DNA from: Marinobacter sp. 1-4A | Lineage (GTDB): Bacteria; Pseudomonadota; Gammaproteobacteria; Pseudomonadales; Oleiphilaceae | Assembly: GCF_016597725.1 (NCBI RefSeq) | Contig: NZ_VCGY01000003.1 | Coordinates: 434,001-498,000 of the forward strand | DNA: 64,000 nt | Direction: 5' to 3' | In this document: one piece after another, positions 43,414 through 52,968 of the stretch | How the letters are laid out: the number at the start of each line of letters is the position of its first letter | How positions within the stretch are numbered: position 1 is the stretch's first letter | Notes under the pieces: generated by a model | Databases searched by the model: none | Told to the model about the DNA's origin: nothing | Seen by the model: only the letters and a program-made list of their open reading frames with translations | Translations under genes and position numbers: made by a program

Positions 43414-46172
43414 CAACGCCCCTGTTTACGAAGTAGGAACACAGACATCAGCGTAAGCATCGGAATAAACGCCGCCAGGATCAGGAAAGAATACTGCAGA
43501 TCAGCAAACGTAAGCCCCTTGGTAAACACACCACGGCTGATCTGCAAAAACCAGGTGGCGGGCCAGAACTGGCCGATAACCGCACCGGCACCCTCCAGTG
43601 ACGACACCGGCTCTGTCATGCCGGAGAACTGAATGGTGGGCAGTATGGTAACGATGGCGGTGGCTGCCAGCGCGGCTACCTGAGTAGAGGCAAAGGCCGA
43701 GATAACCTGACCCAGACCGGTGGTGGCCGTTACGAACAGCAGAGCGCCCAGGGTCAGTGTCAGCACACCGCCTTTCACGGGCACATCGAACAGGAAAATC
43801 GCCAGCAGCACTAGGCTGGCATAGCTCAACATGCTGAACCCGATATAAGGCAGCTGTTTACCCAGCAGGAACTCCAGCCGGTTCACCGGTGTTACATACA
43901 AATTGGTGATCGAGCCCAGCTCCTTCTCCCGCACAATACCCAGCGCCATCAGGATGGCCGGAATGAACACCAGCAAAATCGGGATAACCGCTGGCACCAT
44001 GGCGTCGAGGCTCCGGAAGTCCTGATTGTAGCGGTAGCGGGATTCGATGGTCACCAAGCTCAGCGTTGGCACGGCGCCATAGGTGCGAAGCGCCAGGTCT
44101 TTCAGATAGCTGAAGTGGAGCCCCTGGATATATCCTTGAATGGTTTCGCCACGAAACGGCATAGCGCCATCTACCCACACGGCAATATCAGCGGACTGGC
44201 CGCGCTTGATATCCTTACCGAAGCCCGGCGGTATGGCCAGCGCCAAACTGAGCTCGCCGGACTGCATTCGCCGTTCCAACTCTTCCACATTGGATAGCGC
44301 GGGTTGCTCAATGAAATACCGGGAGCCGGAGACAGCGGTTATGTAGTCGCGGCTTTGGGGGCTCTGGTCCTGATCCAGAACCGCAAAGGGCAGATCTTCC
44401 ACATCCAGCGTAATGCCGTAGCCCAGAATCATCATCAACAAGGCTGAACCGATGAACGCAAACGACATGCGAATAGGGTCGCGCAGCAGCTCGCGGGTTT
44501 CGCGCCGGGCGTATGCCAGCAACCTTTGCCAGCTGAAACGCCGGTGACGAGGCTGAGAGGCGCTGTCGGAGCCCAGTACCTTACCGTCGCCCTGACTTGT
44601 GGACGGATCGATGGCTGCCTCAAGCGTTTGCATAAAGGCGCCTTCCAGATTCTCTGCCCCGGCCTGCTCAATCAGTGCAGCAGGGGTGTCGCAGGCCACC
44701 ACTTCGCCGGCGTGCATCAGAGAAATCCGGTCGCAACGTTCACCTTCATTCATGAAGTGGGTGGAAATAAAAATGGTGACACCGTCTTCGCGGGATAACC
44801 GCAGCAGCAGGCGCCAGAAACTGTTGCGAGCAGCTGGATCCACTCCGGAAGTAGGCTCATCGAGAATCAACAGCTCCGGCGAGTGCACCACCGCAACCGC
44901 CAATGACAACCGCTGGCGAACACCCAGCGGCAAATCGCCGGCAAGCTCGTCCATCACATCGGCCAAATCAAACTCGTCAACCAGCTCATCTATCCTGGGC
45001 TGTATACGCTCCGGCGCTATATGGAACAACTTGGCGTGCAGCACCAGATTCTGACGCACCGTCAACTCACTATAGAGCGAGAACGACTGGGACATGTAAC
45101 CCACGCGCTGGCGAGTGCTCAGATCACGGGAGTCCAGAGGCGCACCAAACAGCGAGACCTCGCCCTCGGTTGGGGTTAGCAGGCCCGTCAGCATTTTCAT
45201 GGTGGTTGTTTTACCACAGCCGTTGGAACCCAGAAAACCGAATATTTCGCCCTTGGGAATGGTGAAGCTGACGTCTTTCACTGCGGTAAAGTCACCAAAG
45301 CGCAGGGTGAGGTTGTGGGCTTCTATGGCCGGGATGTCATCGGCTGAAACTACGGTCGGCGCTGCGGTTTTCGGGTTTGTGCCGGCGGTTTCCTGCCGGT
45401 CGTCCGGCAGCAAGGCAATAAAGGCCTCGTCAAGAGTGTCTGTGCCGGTTTTCTGCTTCAGCTCCTGAGGGGACCCGGTATCCAGTATGGCGGCCCCGTC
45501 CATGGCAACCAGCCAGTCGAAGCGCTCGGCCTCTTCCATATAGGCGGTGGCCACCAGCACGCTCATGATGGGTTGCTGGGCGCGGATAGAGTCGATCAGA
45601 TCCCAGAATTGTTTACGGGCAAGTGGATCTACGCCGGTGGTGGGCTCGTCCAGAATCAACAGTTCCGGATTGTGGATCAGGGCGCAGCACAGCCCCAGCT
45701 TCTGCTTCATACCGCCGGAAAGCTTGCCGGCGGGCCGGTCGCGGAACTCCAGCAGGCCGGTGGCCGAAAGCAGTCGGTCAATTTGGTTGGCGCGATTTTT
45801 TCCTCGCAAACCGAACAAGTCGGCAAAAAAGCCGATGTTCTCATCGATTGTCAGGGTGTGATAGAGGTTGCCGCCAAGGCCCTGAGGCATAAAGGCAATG
45901 CGCGGCGCGGCTTGGCTACGAAAGCGTGAATCGGCCATGTCGCCACCCAGCACCTGTAAACGGCCCTGTTGCAACTCGCGGGCGCCGGCTACCAACCCCA
46001 TCAAGGTAGACTTGCCCACGCCATCGGGACCAATCAGGCCCACCATGCAGCCAGCGGGTACATCAAGGCTGACGTTTTGCAGGGCAGTGCGGCTGCCGTA
46101 GTAGTGGCTTATTGACTCCAGCCGGGCAACCGGTTCTGTCTCCATGGCGTCGGCGTTACACTGATCAACCAT
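43413..46172 (-). CDS. rbbA: RbbA-type ABC ATPase fused to ABC-2 permease
   Basis: This large 919-residue protein has two ABC ATPase domains. The first has Walker A GPDGVGKST, signature LSGGMKQK and Walker B LLILDEPTTG. The second has Walker A GSNGCGKTT, a degenerate signature LPLGVRQR and LLILDEPTSG. A C-terminal ABC-2 permease domain with about six helices follows. This fused layout is that of RbbA, described in E. coli as a ribosome-associated ATPase but also resembling an exporter. It lies in the order hlyD-rbbA-yhhJ, as in the E. coli yhiI-rbbA-yhhJ cluster, with overlapping genes throughout. Confidence 0.9.
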   Translation of the reverse strand: MVDQCNADAMETEPVARLESISHYYGSRTALQNVSLDVPAGCMVGLIGPDGVGKSTLMGLVAGARELQQGRLQVLGGDMADSRFRSQAAPRIAFMPQGLGGNLYHTLTIDENIGFFADLFGLRGKNRANQIDRLLSATGLLEFRDRPAGKLSGGMKQKLGLCCALIHNPELLILDEPTTGVDPLARKQFWDLIDSIRAQQPIMSVLVATAYMEEAERFDWLVAMDGAAILDTGSPQELKQKTGTDTLDEAFIALLPDDRQETAGTNPKTAAPTVVSADDIPAIEAHNLTLRFGDFTAVKDVSFTIPKGEIFGFLGSNGCGKTTTMKMLTGLLTPTEGEVSLFGAPLDSRDLSTRQRVGYMSQSFSLYSELTVRQNLVLHAKLFHIAPERIQPRIDELVDEFDLADVMDELAGDLPLGVRQRLSLAVAVVHSPELLILDEPTSGVDPAARNSFWRLLLRLSREDGVTIFISTHFMNEGERCDRISLMHAGEVVACDTPAALIEQAGAENLEGAFMQTLEAAIDPSTSQGDGKVLGSDSASQPRHRRFSWQRLLAYARRETRELLRDPIRMSFAFIGSALLMMILGYGITLDVEDLPFAVLDQDQSPQSRDYITAVSGSRYFIEQPALSNVEELERRMQSGELSLALAIPPGFGKDIKRGQSADIAVWVDGAMPFRGETIQGYIQGLHFSYLKDLALRTYGAVPTLSLVTIESRYRYNQDFRSLDAMVPAVIPILLVFIPAILMALGIVREKELGSITNLYVTPVNRLEFLLGKQLPYIGFSMLSYASLVLLAIFLFDVPVKGGVLTLTLGALLFVTATTGLGQVISAFASTQVAALAATAIVTILPTIQFSGMTEPVSSLEGAGAVIGQFWPATWFLQISRGVFTKGLTFADLQYSFLILAAFIPMLTLMSVFLLRKQGR

Positions 46173-47163
46173 TGGGCAGATTCACTTCCAGTTGCTCCGG
46201 CCAGGACTGGCTTTCATCCAGGCGCACATAGGCGTCCCCCGGCACACCGGTTTTAACCCGATCGCGGTAGGCTTCGAGCAACTCCGCATTGATTCTTATG
46301 CGCACCCGGAACATCAACTTCTCACGCTCGCTGCGGGTTTCCACCGCCTTGGGCGTGAACTGGGCCTCGGCCGCCACAAAACTCACCTCCGCCGGCACTA
46401 CGTAATCGGGCAGAGCATCCAGAACAATACGGGCTTCGGAACCAACCCGAACCTTACCGGCCTGGGCGGTGGGCAGAAAAATGGTGAGGTACACATCTGT
46501 AACATCGATCACCGTTGCAACCTTGCCTCCGGCCGCCAACACCTCGCCTGGTTCAGCCAAACGGTAAAGTACGCGCCCGCCAATCGGGCTGACAAGGTGG
46601 CTGTCGTCAATCGTGGTTTGAACCTTACGAATGCTGGCTCTCGCTGCTTCAATACCGGCACCGGCAGAGGCTACCTGAACCTTCGATGCCTGCAATGCAG
46701 CTTCAGCAGTTTCTGCAGTGGTGCGGGCACGGTCAAGCTGCTCGCGGGAGACATGGCCTTTATCGACCAAAGACTCTATCCGGCCCAGCTCAGCTCGGGC
46801 CAGCCGGAGTTCGCTTTCACGCTGGACCACCACGGCTTCGGCCAGCTTCCGGGCCTCTATTGCCTGATTCAGGGTAGCCTGAGCGGCAGCCATGGTTGCC
46901 AGTAGTTCATCAGTGTCCATTTCAGCCACTGCACTCCCGGCGTCAATTAGGTCGCCCTCAGCTACAAAAAAGCTCTGCAACCGGCCCGGTATACGGGTGG
47001 CAATGTCCACCTGAGTAGCCTCTATGCGGCCATTTCCGGAGGCAATGTGTTCTGGAAGCATGTCGCTATCCGGCAAGAATTGCCAGGCGACTATGGCAAT
47101 AGCAGCGATCACAGCAAGAGTAATGAGAAGCTTCTGGCGAACTTTGGACTTTGAACCGGACAT
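46165..47163 (-). CDS. HlyD-family membrane fusion protein (YhiI-like)
   Basis: The 332-residue periplasmic adaptor has an N-terminal transmembrane anchor (LLITLAVIAAIAIVAWQFL), a barrel/lipoyl part (ATRIPGRLQSFFVAEGDLIDAGSAVAEMD) split by a long coiled-coil hairpin (~residues 80-160, rich in Ala/Glu/Arg), and a C-terminal barrel. It would link the inner-membrane ABC exporter encoded downstream to an outer-membrane channel. Its stop overlaps the start of rbbA by 8 bases. Confidence 0.9.
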   Translation of the reverse strand: MSGSKSKVRQKLLITLAVIAAIAIVAWQFLPDSDMLPEHIASGNGRIEATQVDIATRIPGRLQSFFVAEGDLIDAGSAVAEMDTDELLATMAAAQATLNQAIEARKLAEAVVVQRESELRLARAELGRIESLVDKGHVSREQLDRARTTAETAEAALQASKVQVASAGAGIEAARASIRKVQTTIDDSHLVSPIGGRVLYRLAEPGEVLAAGGKVATVIDVTDVYLTIFLPTAQAGKVRVGSEARIVLDALPDYVVPAEVSFVAAEAQFTPKAVETRSEREKLMFRVRIRINAELLEAYRDRVKTGVPGDAYVRLDESQSWPEQLEVNLPNG

Positions 47164-47364
47164 TGTTCTTCCCTGGCGCAGGCATGAGTTGTTGCAGTTA
47201 AAATTAGGTTGCTATCAGTGTAACAAAAAAACTTCTGCGCCAAACTGACACGCGTCAAAGCGTAAGGCCTCTTTTCTATAGTCTTCAGCATATGTCGCAA
47301 GTAGCTAGAGCGGATACTAAAGGCGACGCAGGCCGAATAAAAAAACGGTTTAACCAAGCCACCC

Positions 47365-48930
47365 CTACAACAAATGCTCAATCGGCAAAAACGAAAAAAT
47401 CGAAACCAGCATCCGCTTGAACAAACCGGTTCCCGGATCATGGCTGTAACGAACCTCTTCGTCACCATTGCGTTCAATCCACTGCAAATCGTCCGAGCCA
47501 TCCAGCACCACTTCGTAAGCGGTTATCCGGGCCTGTTCTTCAAAGTGGCCTTCCATCATCTGGGTCAGTTCCGGGCTCTCAATCACAAAGCCTAGCTCAG
47601 TGTTGATATGAACCGAGCGGGGGTCAAAATTGAATGAACCCACAAACAGCCTTTTGCCATCCACCGCAAAGGTTTTGGCGTGTAGGCTTGATGAGGAGCT
47701 GCCCATCAGGTTGTCTTGCAGTTTACGCTCCACCGACTCTTCGCCCGGCACCTTGCGTAACTCAAAAAGTTGCACGCCGGCTTCCAGCAGCGGCTTGCGG
47801 TACTTGGCATAACCGGCGTGAACCATGGCTACGTCGTTGGCTTCCAGAGAGTTGGTGAGTATGCGCACGTGAACGCCTTTGCGCTCCAGACTGCGGAATA
47901 TCTCTACCCCGGCCTTGGTGGGGATAAAGTAAGGCGAAACCAATGTTATCGAGTGTTCGGGGCTGCCCATAGCTTCGGCCAACTGTCGGCTCATGGACCC
48001 GTTCTTTGGCTTTTTTCCGAGTACTTTGGCCGGATCGTCGCTGACCATGGAAACCGGCGCCCATATAAACCCTAAGTTGCCCTGTAACAAGTTCTTCAGT
48101 AACGCAGATTCCGCCACCGCACACACGTATCGGCTAGCCTCGGAGCTGGCACTACACTCCCTAGCGGTTCCCACAACTCTGGCCATGTCACCCTCTGCGG
48201 CTTCCGGCAGAATGAGTGCTGCCGGATAGGCAGAAGCACTTGACCAATAGCGGTCAAAATCATCAGAAAGCTCACTGACTACGGGGCCAATAGCTAACAC
48301 GTCAAGGTCAGCAAACAGGGCGCCCGAGCCTGCACCAAAATACTCGTCCGCAATGTTGCGCCCGCCGATGATGGTGGCCTGATTGTCTGCTGTGAACGAT
48401 TTGTTGTGCATGCGGTGGTTCAGGCGCGGAAAACTGGTAAGGAAGCCTATCCACTTGGGGTTGCGCACCACAAATGGATTAAACAGCCGCACCTCAAAAT
48501 TCGGATGGGTGTTCAATGCGGCCAAAGCGGAATCCAGCCCGGTAATGCCGTTGTCGTCTAGCAAAAGGCGAACCCGCACACCTCTCTCAGCAGCCCGGTA
48601 GAGCGCATCAAGCAACATGGTTCCGGTGATATCGTATTGCCAGATGTAATACTGCACATCCAGAGTCGCTTCTGCACCTTCGGCCAGTAGGGCACGGGCA
48701 ACAAACGCATCGTGGGCGTTTTCCAGCAACACTATTCCGCTGTCTCCCGGGTGTGCCTGCGCCAAAGGAGCAATTGCGCGTCCCAGCCGGGTATCTGCGG
48801 TTTGTTCACTGGGTACCGAGTAGCTATCGGTGCGATCGGTCATGGGAGGTAGAGCGCACCCGCCAATGGCCAACAATATAGCCAGAACAGCCACCACTCT
48901 CGGAAAATACTTTCCGGGTCGGTTTATCAA
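47365..48930 (-). CDS. Phospholipase D-family lipoprotein (ClsC/YmdC-like)
   Basis: This 521-residue protein has a lipoprotein signal (AILLAIGGC, Cys at ~26) and two HKD phosphodiesterase motifs, HNKSFTADNQATIIGG near residue 175 and HAKTFAVDGKRLFVGS near 405. This is the pattern of PLD-like phosphatidyltransferases such as cardiolipin synthase C; the substrate is not proven. The start is a TTG with AAGGAG 8 bases upstream. It is preceded by a ~220-base gap and a decayed gene. Confidence 0.87.
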   Translation of the reverse strand: MINRPGKYFPRVVAVLAILLAIGGCALPPMTDRTDSYSVPSEQTADTRLGRAIAPLAQAHPGDSGIVLLENAHDAFVARALLAEGAEATLDVQYYIWQYDITGTMLLDALYRAAERGVRVRLLLDDNGITGLDSALAALNTHPNFEVRLFNPFVVRNPKWIGFLTSFPRLNHRMHNKSFTADNQATIIGGRNIADEYFGAGSGALFADLDVLAIGPVVSELSDDFDRYWSSASAYPAALILPEAAEGDMARVVGTARECSASSEASRYVCAVAESALLKNLLQGNLGFIWAPVSMVSDDPAKVLGKKPKNGSMSRQLAEAMGSPEHSITLVSPYFIPTKAGVEIFRSLERKGVHVRILTNSLEANDVAMVHAGYAKYRKPLLEAGVQLFELRKVPGEESVERKLQDNLMGSSSSSLHAKTFAVDGKRLFVGSFNFDPRSVHINTELGFVIESPELTQMMEGHFEEQARITAYEVVLDGSDDLQWIERNGDEEVRYSHDPGTGLFKRMLVSIFSFLPIEHLL

Positions 48931-49153
48931 TTGAATGACTCCTTTTTGATCAAGTCTCTACCCAAAACGCAGCCGCTCTTTTCTATCCTATGCGTCGATG
49001 CGTAGTGCATAAATATCTTGGCAACCTCCTTCATCTACAACGAATTTAGTGGCCACCGTCACAGCGTACAAAAAGTAACGCAATACCAGTTGGGCATTTT
49101 GTGCTGGGCCGTAGACTCCCCAGCATTCATCGAAAGTTAAGGACTATTTCGAA
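48931..49153. other. Intergenic gap between PLD gene and pseudogene
   Basis: This 223-base divergent gap has no gene I can support. TTGATCAA at about 48946 lacks the 4-base spacer of an FNR site. No other signal was found. Confidence 0.4.
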
Positions 49154-49853
49154 ATGCTCAGAAACAATCTGATAGGCGTATTGGCTGCACTGATTATGGC
49201 AGGCTGTGGTGGAAGTGACAGCAGCAATGAGGTCGAAAGCGGAAGCCAGATCGAAAGCGGAGGCGAGGCCGGGAGCGAAGGCGAGACTGAGAGCGGGAGC
49301 GAGACCGAGAACGGAGGCGAGACCGAGAGCGGAGGCGAGACCGAGATCAAAACGGGCGCCAAGGGCACGGGCTCAGTGGCGGCAATGGTATTGGAACCCT
49401 TTACAGCAGCAGCAGCGTTAACCAACTGCACTTCAACGTAGAGGCGATGTTCCGTCCCACCGAGGCAACCTTGACGTGCCGACGCGACGGTGTGGATATT
49501 GAGCTAACTCAAACAACCTTTGACGGCCAAATTCCTGAACTGCCCCCCGTGGCAGTTGTAGGGCACACCCGCTTGATCAACCCTGGAACTGCCTGATTCC
49601 ATACGAGGGGCACCTAAGTCTCGCATTGTGTGATTCTGACAATAACAATCAAAGCTGGAATTACGATGACAATGACAGGCTGAGAAATGCAGGTAACGGA
49701 AAGTGCCTGGACTACGATTATTCACAAGACCGTGTGCTGATGTGGGGCTGCCACAGCAGCGGTAACCAACGGTGGGAAGGCATACAAAAAACCGATAGTC
49801 AGATACTGAATGCGTTGCCTGGAAAGCTTATACAGGTGCTTCTCGACAAATAG
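49154..49853 (+). pseudogene. Decayed lipoprotein with ricin-B-lectin-like C-terminus
   Basis: Three reading frames carry successive parts of what looks like one secreted protein. The first (49154-49441) has a lipoprotein signal (LIMAGCGGSDSS) and then an acidic Glu/Ser/Gly/Thr tract. A second frame (about 49351-49593) encodes VNQLHFNVEAMFRPTEATL, a TCRRDGVDIELTQ stretch and LPPVAVVGHTRLINP. A third (to 49853) encodes WNCLIPYEGHLSLALCDSD, NNQSWNYDD and NAGNGKCLDYD, with GCHSSGNQRWEG, the QxW pattern of ricin-B-type lectin domains. At least two frameshifts are needed to join them, so the gene is probably dead, or a sequencing error is present. Confidence 0.6.
49283..49345 (+). repeat. 18-bp tandem repeat
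   Basis: About 3.5 copies of an 18-base unit (GAGACCGAGAGCGGAGGC with small changes) encode the ETESGG-type linker in the first frame of the decayed lipoprotein. Repeat slippage could explain the frame loss just downstream. Confidence 0.75.
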
Positions 49854-49865
49854 CATGTACAGAAT

Positions 49866-49920
49866 GAGCTGGTTCAACAACAGCCCACGCCTCCTGACTA
49901 GAGGATAAGCGAACCAGCTC
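49866..49920. repeat. 10-bp inverted repeat after the lectin pseudogene
   Basis: GAGCTGGTTC (49866-49875) and GAACCAGCTC (49911-49920) are perfect inverted repeats with a 35-base loop, followed by TTCTCCAGTTATTTT. It could be a weak terminator for the pseudogene transcript or a remnant of a mobile element end. Confidence 0.4.
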
Positions 49921-49933
49921 TTCTCCAGTTATT

Positions 49934-49947
49934 TTGACCTTGGTCAA
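49934..49947. promoter_or_regulatory. FNR/ANR-type binding site upstream of the rhodanese-octaheme operon
   Basis: TTGACCTTGGTCAA is a perfect 14-base palindrome that keeps the TTGA-N6-TCAA core of FNR/CRP-family regulators (FNR consensus TTGAT-N4-ATCAA; Pseudomonas ANR/DNR sites often carry C or G next to the core). It is centred about 109 bases before the rhodanese start. An AT-rich stretch follows, with TTTAAC near 49975-49980 at a distance suited to a -10 element. Activation under low oxygen or by NO is inferred. Confidence 0.6.
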
Positions 49948-50048
49948 ATCTATAGTTATAAGCTTATTCCATCGTTTAACCTTTAGACCTGTTAAGAGTA
50001 TGGTTAAGGCTGCCCCCTTACCGTATTGCGACTTCAGGAGAAAACGCG

Positions 50049-50594
50049 ATGAGGCTGTTACTGGCTGCACTTCTCATAACCTTCGGGTTGAGCTTTCACG
50101 CTTCAGCGGAAGAAGCTCTATCCCTAACCCCGCAAGAAACCTACGATCTGGTTCAAAAGCAAGGCGATCAGATGTTGTTCGTTGATGTGCGGGACCCGGT
50201 CGAAATCATGTTTATCGGTTTCACCGACGTTGTGGACAAGAACATTCCCTTCATGTTGGCCGATCGCAGCACGTTTCTTGCTGATAAAGGCCGGTTTGCC
50301 ATGACCCCCAATCCGGATTTTGCTGCCAGTGTTGAGCAGGCATTGAAGGATAAAGGGCTTAACAAAGATGCATTAATCGTAACCATGTGCCGCTCAGGCT
50401 CCACCCGTGGCAAGCCCAGTGCGGACTACCTGCTGGAGCGCGGTTTCACCAACGTAAAGTACATCGATCACGGCTTTCAGGGCAGCGGTTCAAAAGAAGG
50501 TGAAAAGTCCGGCATGAGAATTGTAAACGGCTGGCAGAACGATGGTTTGCCCTGGTCCATGAAGCTTAACCCGGAAAAAATATACCAGCCCTGA
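50049..50594 (+). CDS. Periplasmic rhodanese-like protein
   Basis: The 181-residue protein has a signal peptide (MRLLLAALLITFGLSFHASA) and one rhodanese domain. The active-site loop is intact: CRSGSTRG with the catalytic Cys in VTMCRSGS, preceded by LFVDVRDPVEIMFIGF. Rhodaneses carry sulfane sulfur on this Cys. AGGAG lies 9 bases before the ATG. It is the first gene of an operon with the octaheme cytochrome and the cytochrome b, behind an FNR-like site. Confidence 0.88.
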   Translation: MRLLLAALLITFGLSFHASAEEALSLTPQETYDLVQKQGDQMLFVDVRDPVEIMFIGFTDVVDKNIPFMLADRSTFLADKGRFAMTPNPDFAASVEQALKDKGLNKDALIVTMCRSGSTRGKPSADYLLERGFTNVKYIDHGFQGSGSKEGEKSGMRIVNGWQNDGLPWSMKLNPEKIYQP

Positions 50595-50655
50595 CAACCG
50601 CTATACCCGCAGGGCACAGGCGATTCCTTAATCTGATAAAAATATGGAGGACGTC

Positions 50656-52266
50656 ATGGCCAAGCTGAACAAGACTCACCCGGCTAGGTTCCTTGTGATT
50701 AGCGCTTTGGCCGCCCTGTTGATGTTTACAGGCAACCCCGGCATGGCTGCCATTGAGCGCAGCCCTGCCACCGCTGACCACACCAAATTCAAAGCCCTCA
50801 AAGGCCCGTTTGAAACCGCCAGTCAGGTAACCGAAGCCTGTTTGGAGTGTCACACCGAGGCCGCCGGGCAAATCAAGGCAACCACCCATTGGACCTGGCT
50901 CTACCAACACAAAGAAACCGGGCAAACCTTAGGTAAAAATAAGGTTATCAACAGCTTTTGCGGTATGGCTGTTACCAATGAGCCCCGGTGTACCTCGTGC
51001 CACGTCGGCTATGGCTGGAAGGATATGAACGAGCCGCCACCAGAGGCGGACTCTGCCGTAGATTGCCTGGTGTGCCACGACACCACCGGCGATTACTGGA
51101 AATTCCCTACTCTTGCAGGCGGCCCAACCTATATACCCAGAGAATGGCCCAAAGGCAGCGGCAAGATGGTTCAGCCGCCCGACCTGCCCAACATTGCCCA
51201 AAACGTGGGCGCTACCGGCCGCGCTAACTGCGGTAGCTGCCACTTCTATGGCGGTGGTGGCGATGGTGTAAAACACGGCGACCTTGACTCGTCATTGGTC
51301 TCTCCTGATCGCTCTCTTGATGTACACATGTCCCCCGATGGCGCCAATTTCAGCTGTTCTGATTGCCATTCAACTTGGGGCCACAGCGTGTCCGGCAGTC
51401 GCTATCAGGTTAACGCCAAAGACACTCTGGGCATTGATATCCCCGGCCACACAGACCTCAGCCGGGCGAGTTGCGAATCCTGCCACGGTCCTGCGCCCCA
51501 CGAGAAAGAAAAGCTGAACGATCACGTGAACAAAGTGGCATGCCAGACTTGTCACGTACCCGCCTTTGCTCGCGGAGGTGTACCCACCAAGATGTGGTGG
51601 GACTGGTCCACGGCCGGCGAACTCGATGAAAACAGCAAACCCATTGCCACCTACGATGCAGATGGCCATGTGAGCTATCTGAGCGAGAAGGGGGACTTCC
51701 GCCACGGTGAGAATGTGGTGCCTTACTACGCTTGGTTTGATGGCACCGTTGAATACACCATGGTGGAGGATCAGTTTGATATTGATAACCCGCCGCTTGA
51801 AATCAATCGACTGGACGGCGAACCAAACGACCCCGGCTCCCGCATTTGGCCGTTCAAGCTAATGCAGGGCAAGCAGCCTTTCGACACCGAATACAAAACC
51901 CTGTTGGCAACCCACGTATTTGGCGCTGATGATTCCTCGCTCTGGAGCAATTACAACTGGCCGAAAGCCCTGAAGTTTGCCAGCGAGAAGTCGGGGCTAC
52001 CGTTTAGTGGCAACTTCGATTTTATAGAAACCCGAATGTACTGGCCCATTACCCACATGGTACCCACCGCCGACCAAGCTCTGCGCTGTAGTGCCTGCCA
52101 TACAGCAGAAAGCCGCTTAGCTGGCCTTGGTGGAATTTATATGCCGGGGCACAGCAGCAACGTTTGGCTTGATCGCATCGGTTGGCTGGTGGTGGCATTA
52201 ACCCTTGCAGGTGTTGTGCTTCACGCCCTTGCGCGCGTGGTATTCAGTAAGAGGAAGCAATCATGA
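50656..52266 (+). CDS. Octaheme c-type cytochrome (tetrathionate reductase family)
   Basis: The 536-residue protein has a signal peptide (~1-28) and eight CxxCH heme motifs: CLECH, CTSCH, CLVCH, CGSCH, CSDCH, CESCH, CQTCH and CSACH. A C-terminal transmembrane helix (VVALTLAGVVLHALARVVF) anchors it in the membrane. This is the octaheme tetrathionate reductase (OTR) layout; OTR from Shewanella reduces tetrathionate, nitrite and hydroxylamine in vitro. The ATG at 50656 is chosen because GGAGG lies 6 bases before it; an ATG at 50644 is in frame. It overlaps the cytochrome b gene by 4 bases. Confidence 0.92.
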   Translation: MAKLNKTHPARFLVISALAALLMFTGNPGMAAIERSPATADHTKFKALKGPFETASQVTEACLECHTEAAGQIKATTHWTWLYQHKETGQTLGKNKVINSFCGMAVTNEPRCTSCHVGYGWKDMNEPPPEADSAVDCLVCHDTTGDYWKFPTLAGGPTYIPREWPKGSGKMVQPPDLPNIAQNVGATGRANCGSCHFYGGGGDGVKHGDLDSSLVSPDRSLDVHMSPDGANFSCSDCHSTWGHSVSGSRYQVNAKDTLGIDIPGHTDLSRASCESCHGPAPHEKEKLNDHVNKVACQTCHVPAFARGGVPTKMWWDWSTAGELDENSKPIATYDADGHVSYLSEKGDFRHGENVVPYYAWFDGTVEYTMVEDQFDIDNPPLEINRLDGEPNDPGSRIWPFKLMQGKQPFDTEYKTLLATHVFGADDSSLWSNYNWPKALKFASEKSGLPFSGNFDFIETRMYWPITHMVPTADQALRCSACHTAESRLAGLGGIYMPGHSSNVWLDRIGWLVVALTLAGVVLHALARVVFSKRKQS

Positions 52267-52874
52267 ACCGGGTAATGATCTTTAAACGGTTTGAGCGCTT
52301 CTGGCACTGGTTTCAGGCTTTGCTGATTTTCAGCCTGCTGATTACCGGCTTCGAGATCCACGGCAGCTATTCACTATTGGGCTTCGGTGATGCCACGCGG
52401 CTGCACACCATCGCGGCCTGGTCACTGATTGTGCTTTGGCTGTTTGCTATCTTCTGGCACATCACCACCGGCGAGTGGCGCCAGTATGTACCCACACGCG
52501 ACGGACTGTTTGCGGTAATGCACTATTACTTGATTGGCACCTTTACCGGGGCTAAACACCCTTACCGCAAAACCAGCAAAGCCAAGCACAACCCGCTGCA
52601 GCGATTGGCGTACCTGTTCTTCAAGCTGGTGATCTCACCCATCATCTGGGTAAGCGGCCTGTTGTATCTGTTTTACAACGATTGGCCCGCCGTGCTGGCA
52701 GGAGCGCTCAACCTTGAAACCGTAGCTCTGGTTCACACCGCTGCAGCTTTTGCCATGCTGGTATTCATTATTGCTCATGTGTACATGACTACGATGGGGC
52801 ACACTCTCACCAGCCATATCAAACCTATGGTGACTGGCTATGAGGAGTTAGACGAGCCAGCGAAAAAGCCCTGA
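52263..52874 (+). CDS. Cytochrome b561-type membrane subunit
   Basis: The 203-residue protein has four transmembrane helices with histidines placed for two b hemes (ERFWHWFQALLIF, TRLHTIAAWSL, FWHITTGEWRQY, LVHTAAAFAMLVFIIAHVYM). This is the cytochrome b/thiosulfate-reductase-gamma type that takes electrons from quinol. Coupled by ATGA overlap to the octaheme cytochrome gene, it probably passes quinol electrons to that cytochrome, completing a short respiratory chain. Confidence 0.9.
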   Translation: MNRVMIFKRFERFWHWFQALLIFSLLITGFEIHGSYSLLGFGDATRLHTIAAWSLIVLWLFAIFWHITTGEWRQYVPTRDGLFAVMHYYLIGTFTGAKHPYRKTSKAKHNPLQRLAYLFFKLVISPIIWVSGLLYLFYNDWPAVLAGALNLETVALVHTAAAFAMLVFIIAHVYMTTMGHTLTSHIKPMVTGYEELDEPAKKP

Positions 52875-52905
52875 CGAACTGACTATCCGCTGACTAAGCA
52901 GCCAA

Positions 52906-52943
52906 AAAAAGCCGACCCTTGCATTGAACAGGGTCGGCTTTTT
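52906..52943. terminator. Strong bidirectional terminator
   Basis: AAAAAGCCGACCC (52906-52918) and GGGTCGGCTTTTT (52931-52943) form a 13-bp stem with a 12-base loop, with A- and T-runs on the two sides. It separates the cytochrome operon from the convergent DsrE-like gene. Confidence 0.85.
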
Positions 52944-52968
52944 CGTCTTACCAAAAGCTAAAAAGAGC

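Noticed and set aside
48942..48953. TTGATCAA as an FNR site
   Set aside because: The two half sites abut with no 4-base spacer, so an FNR dimer would not fit.
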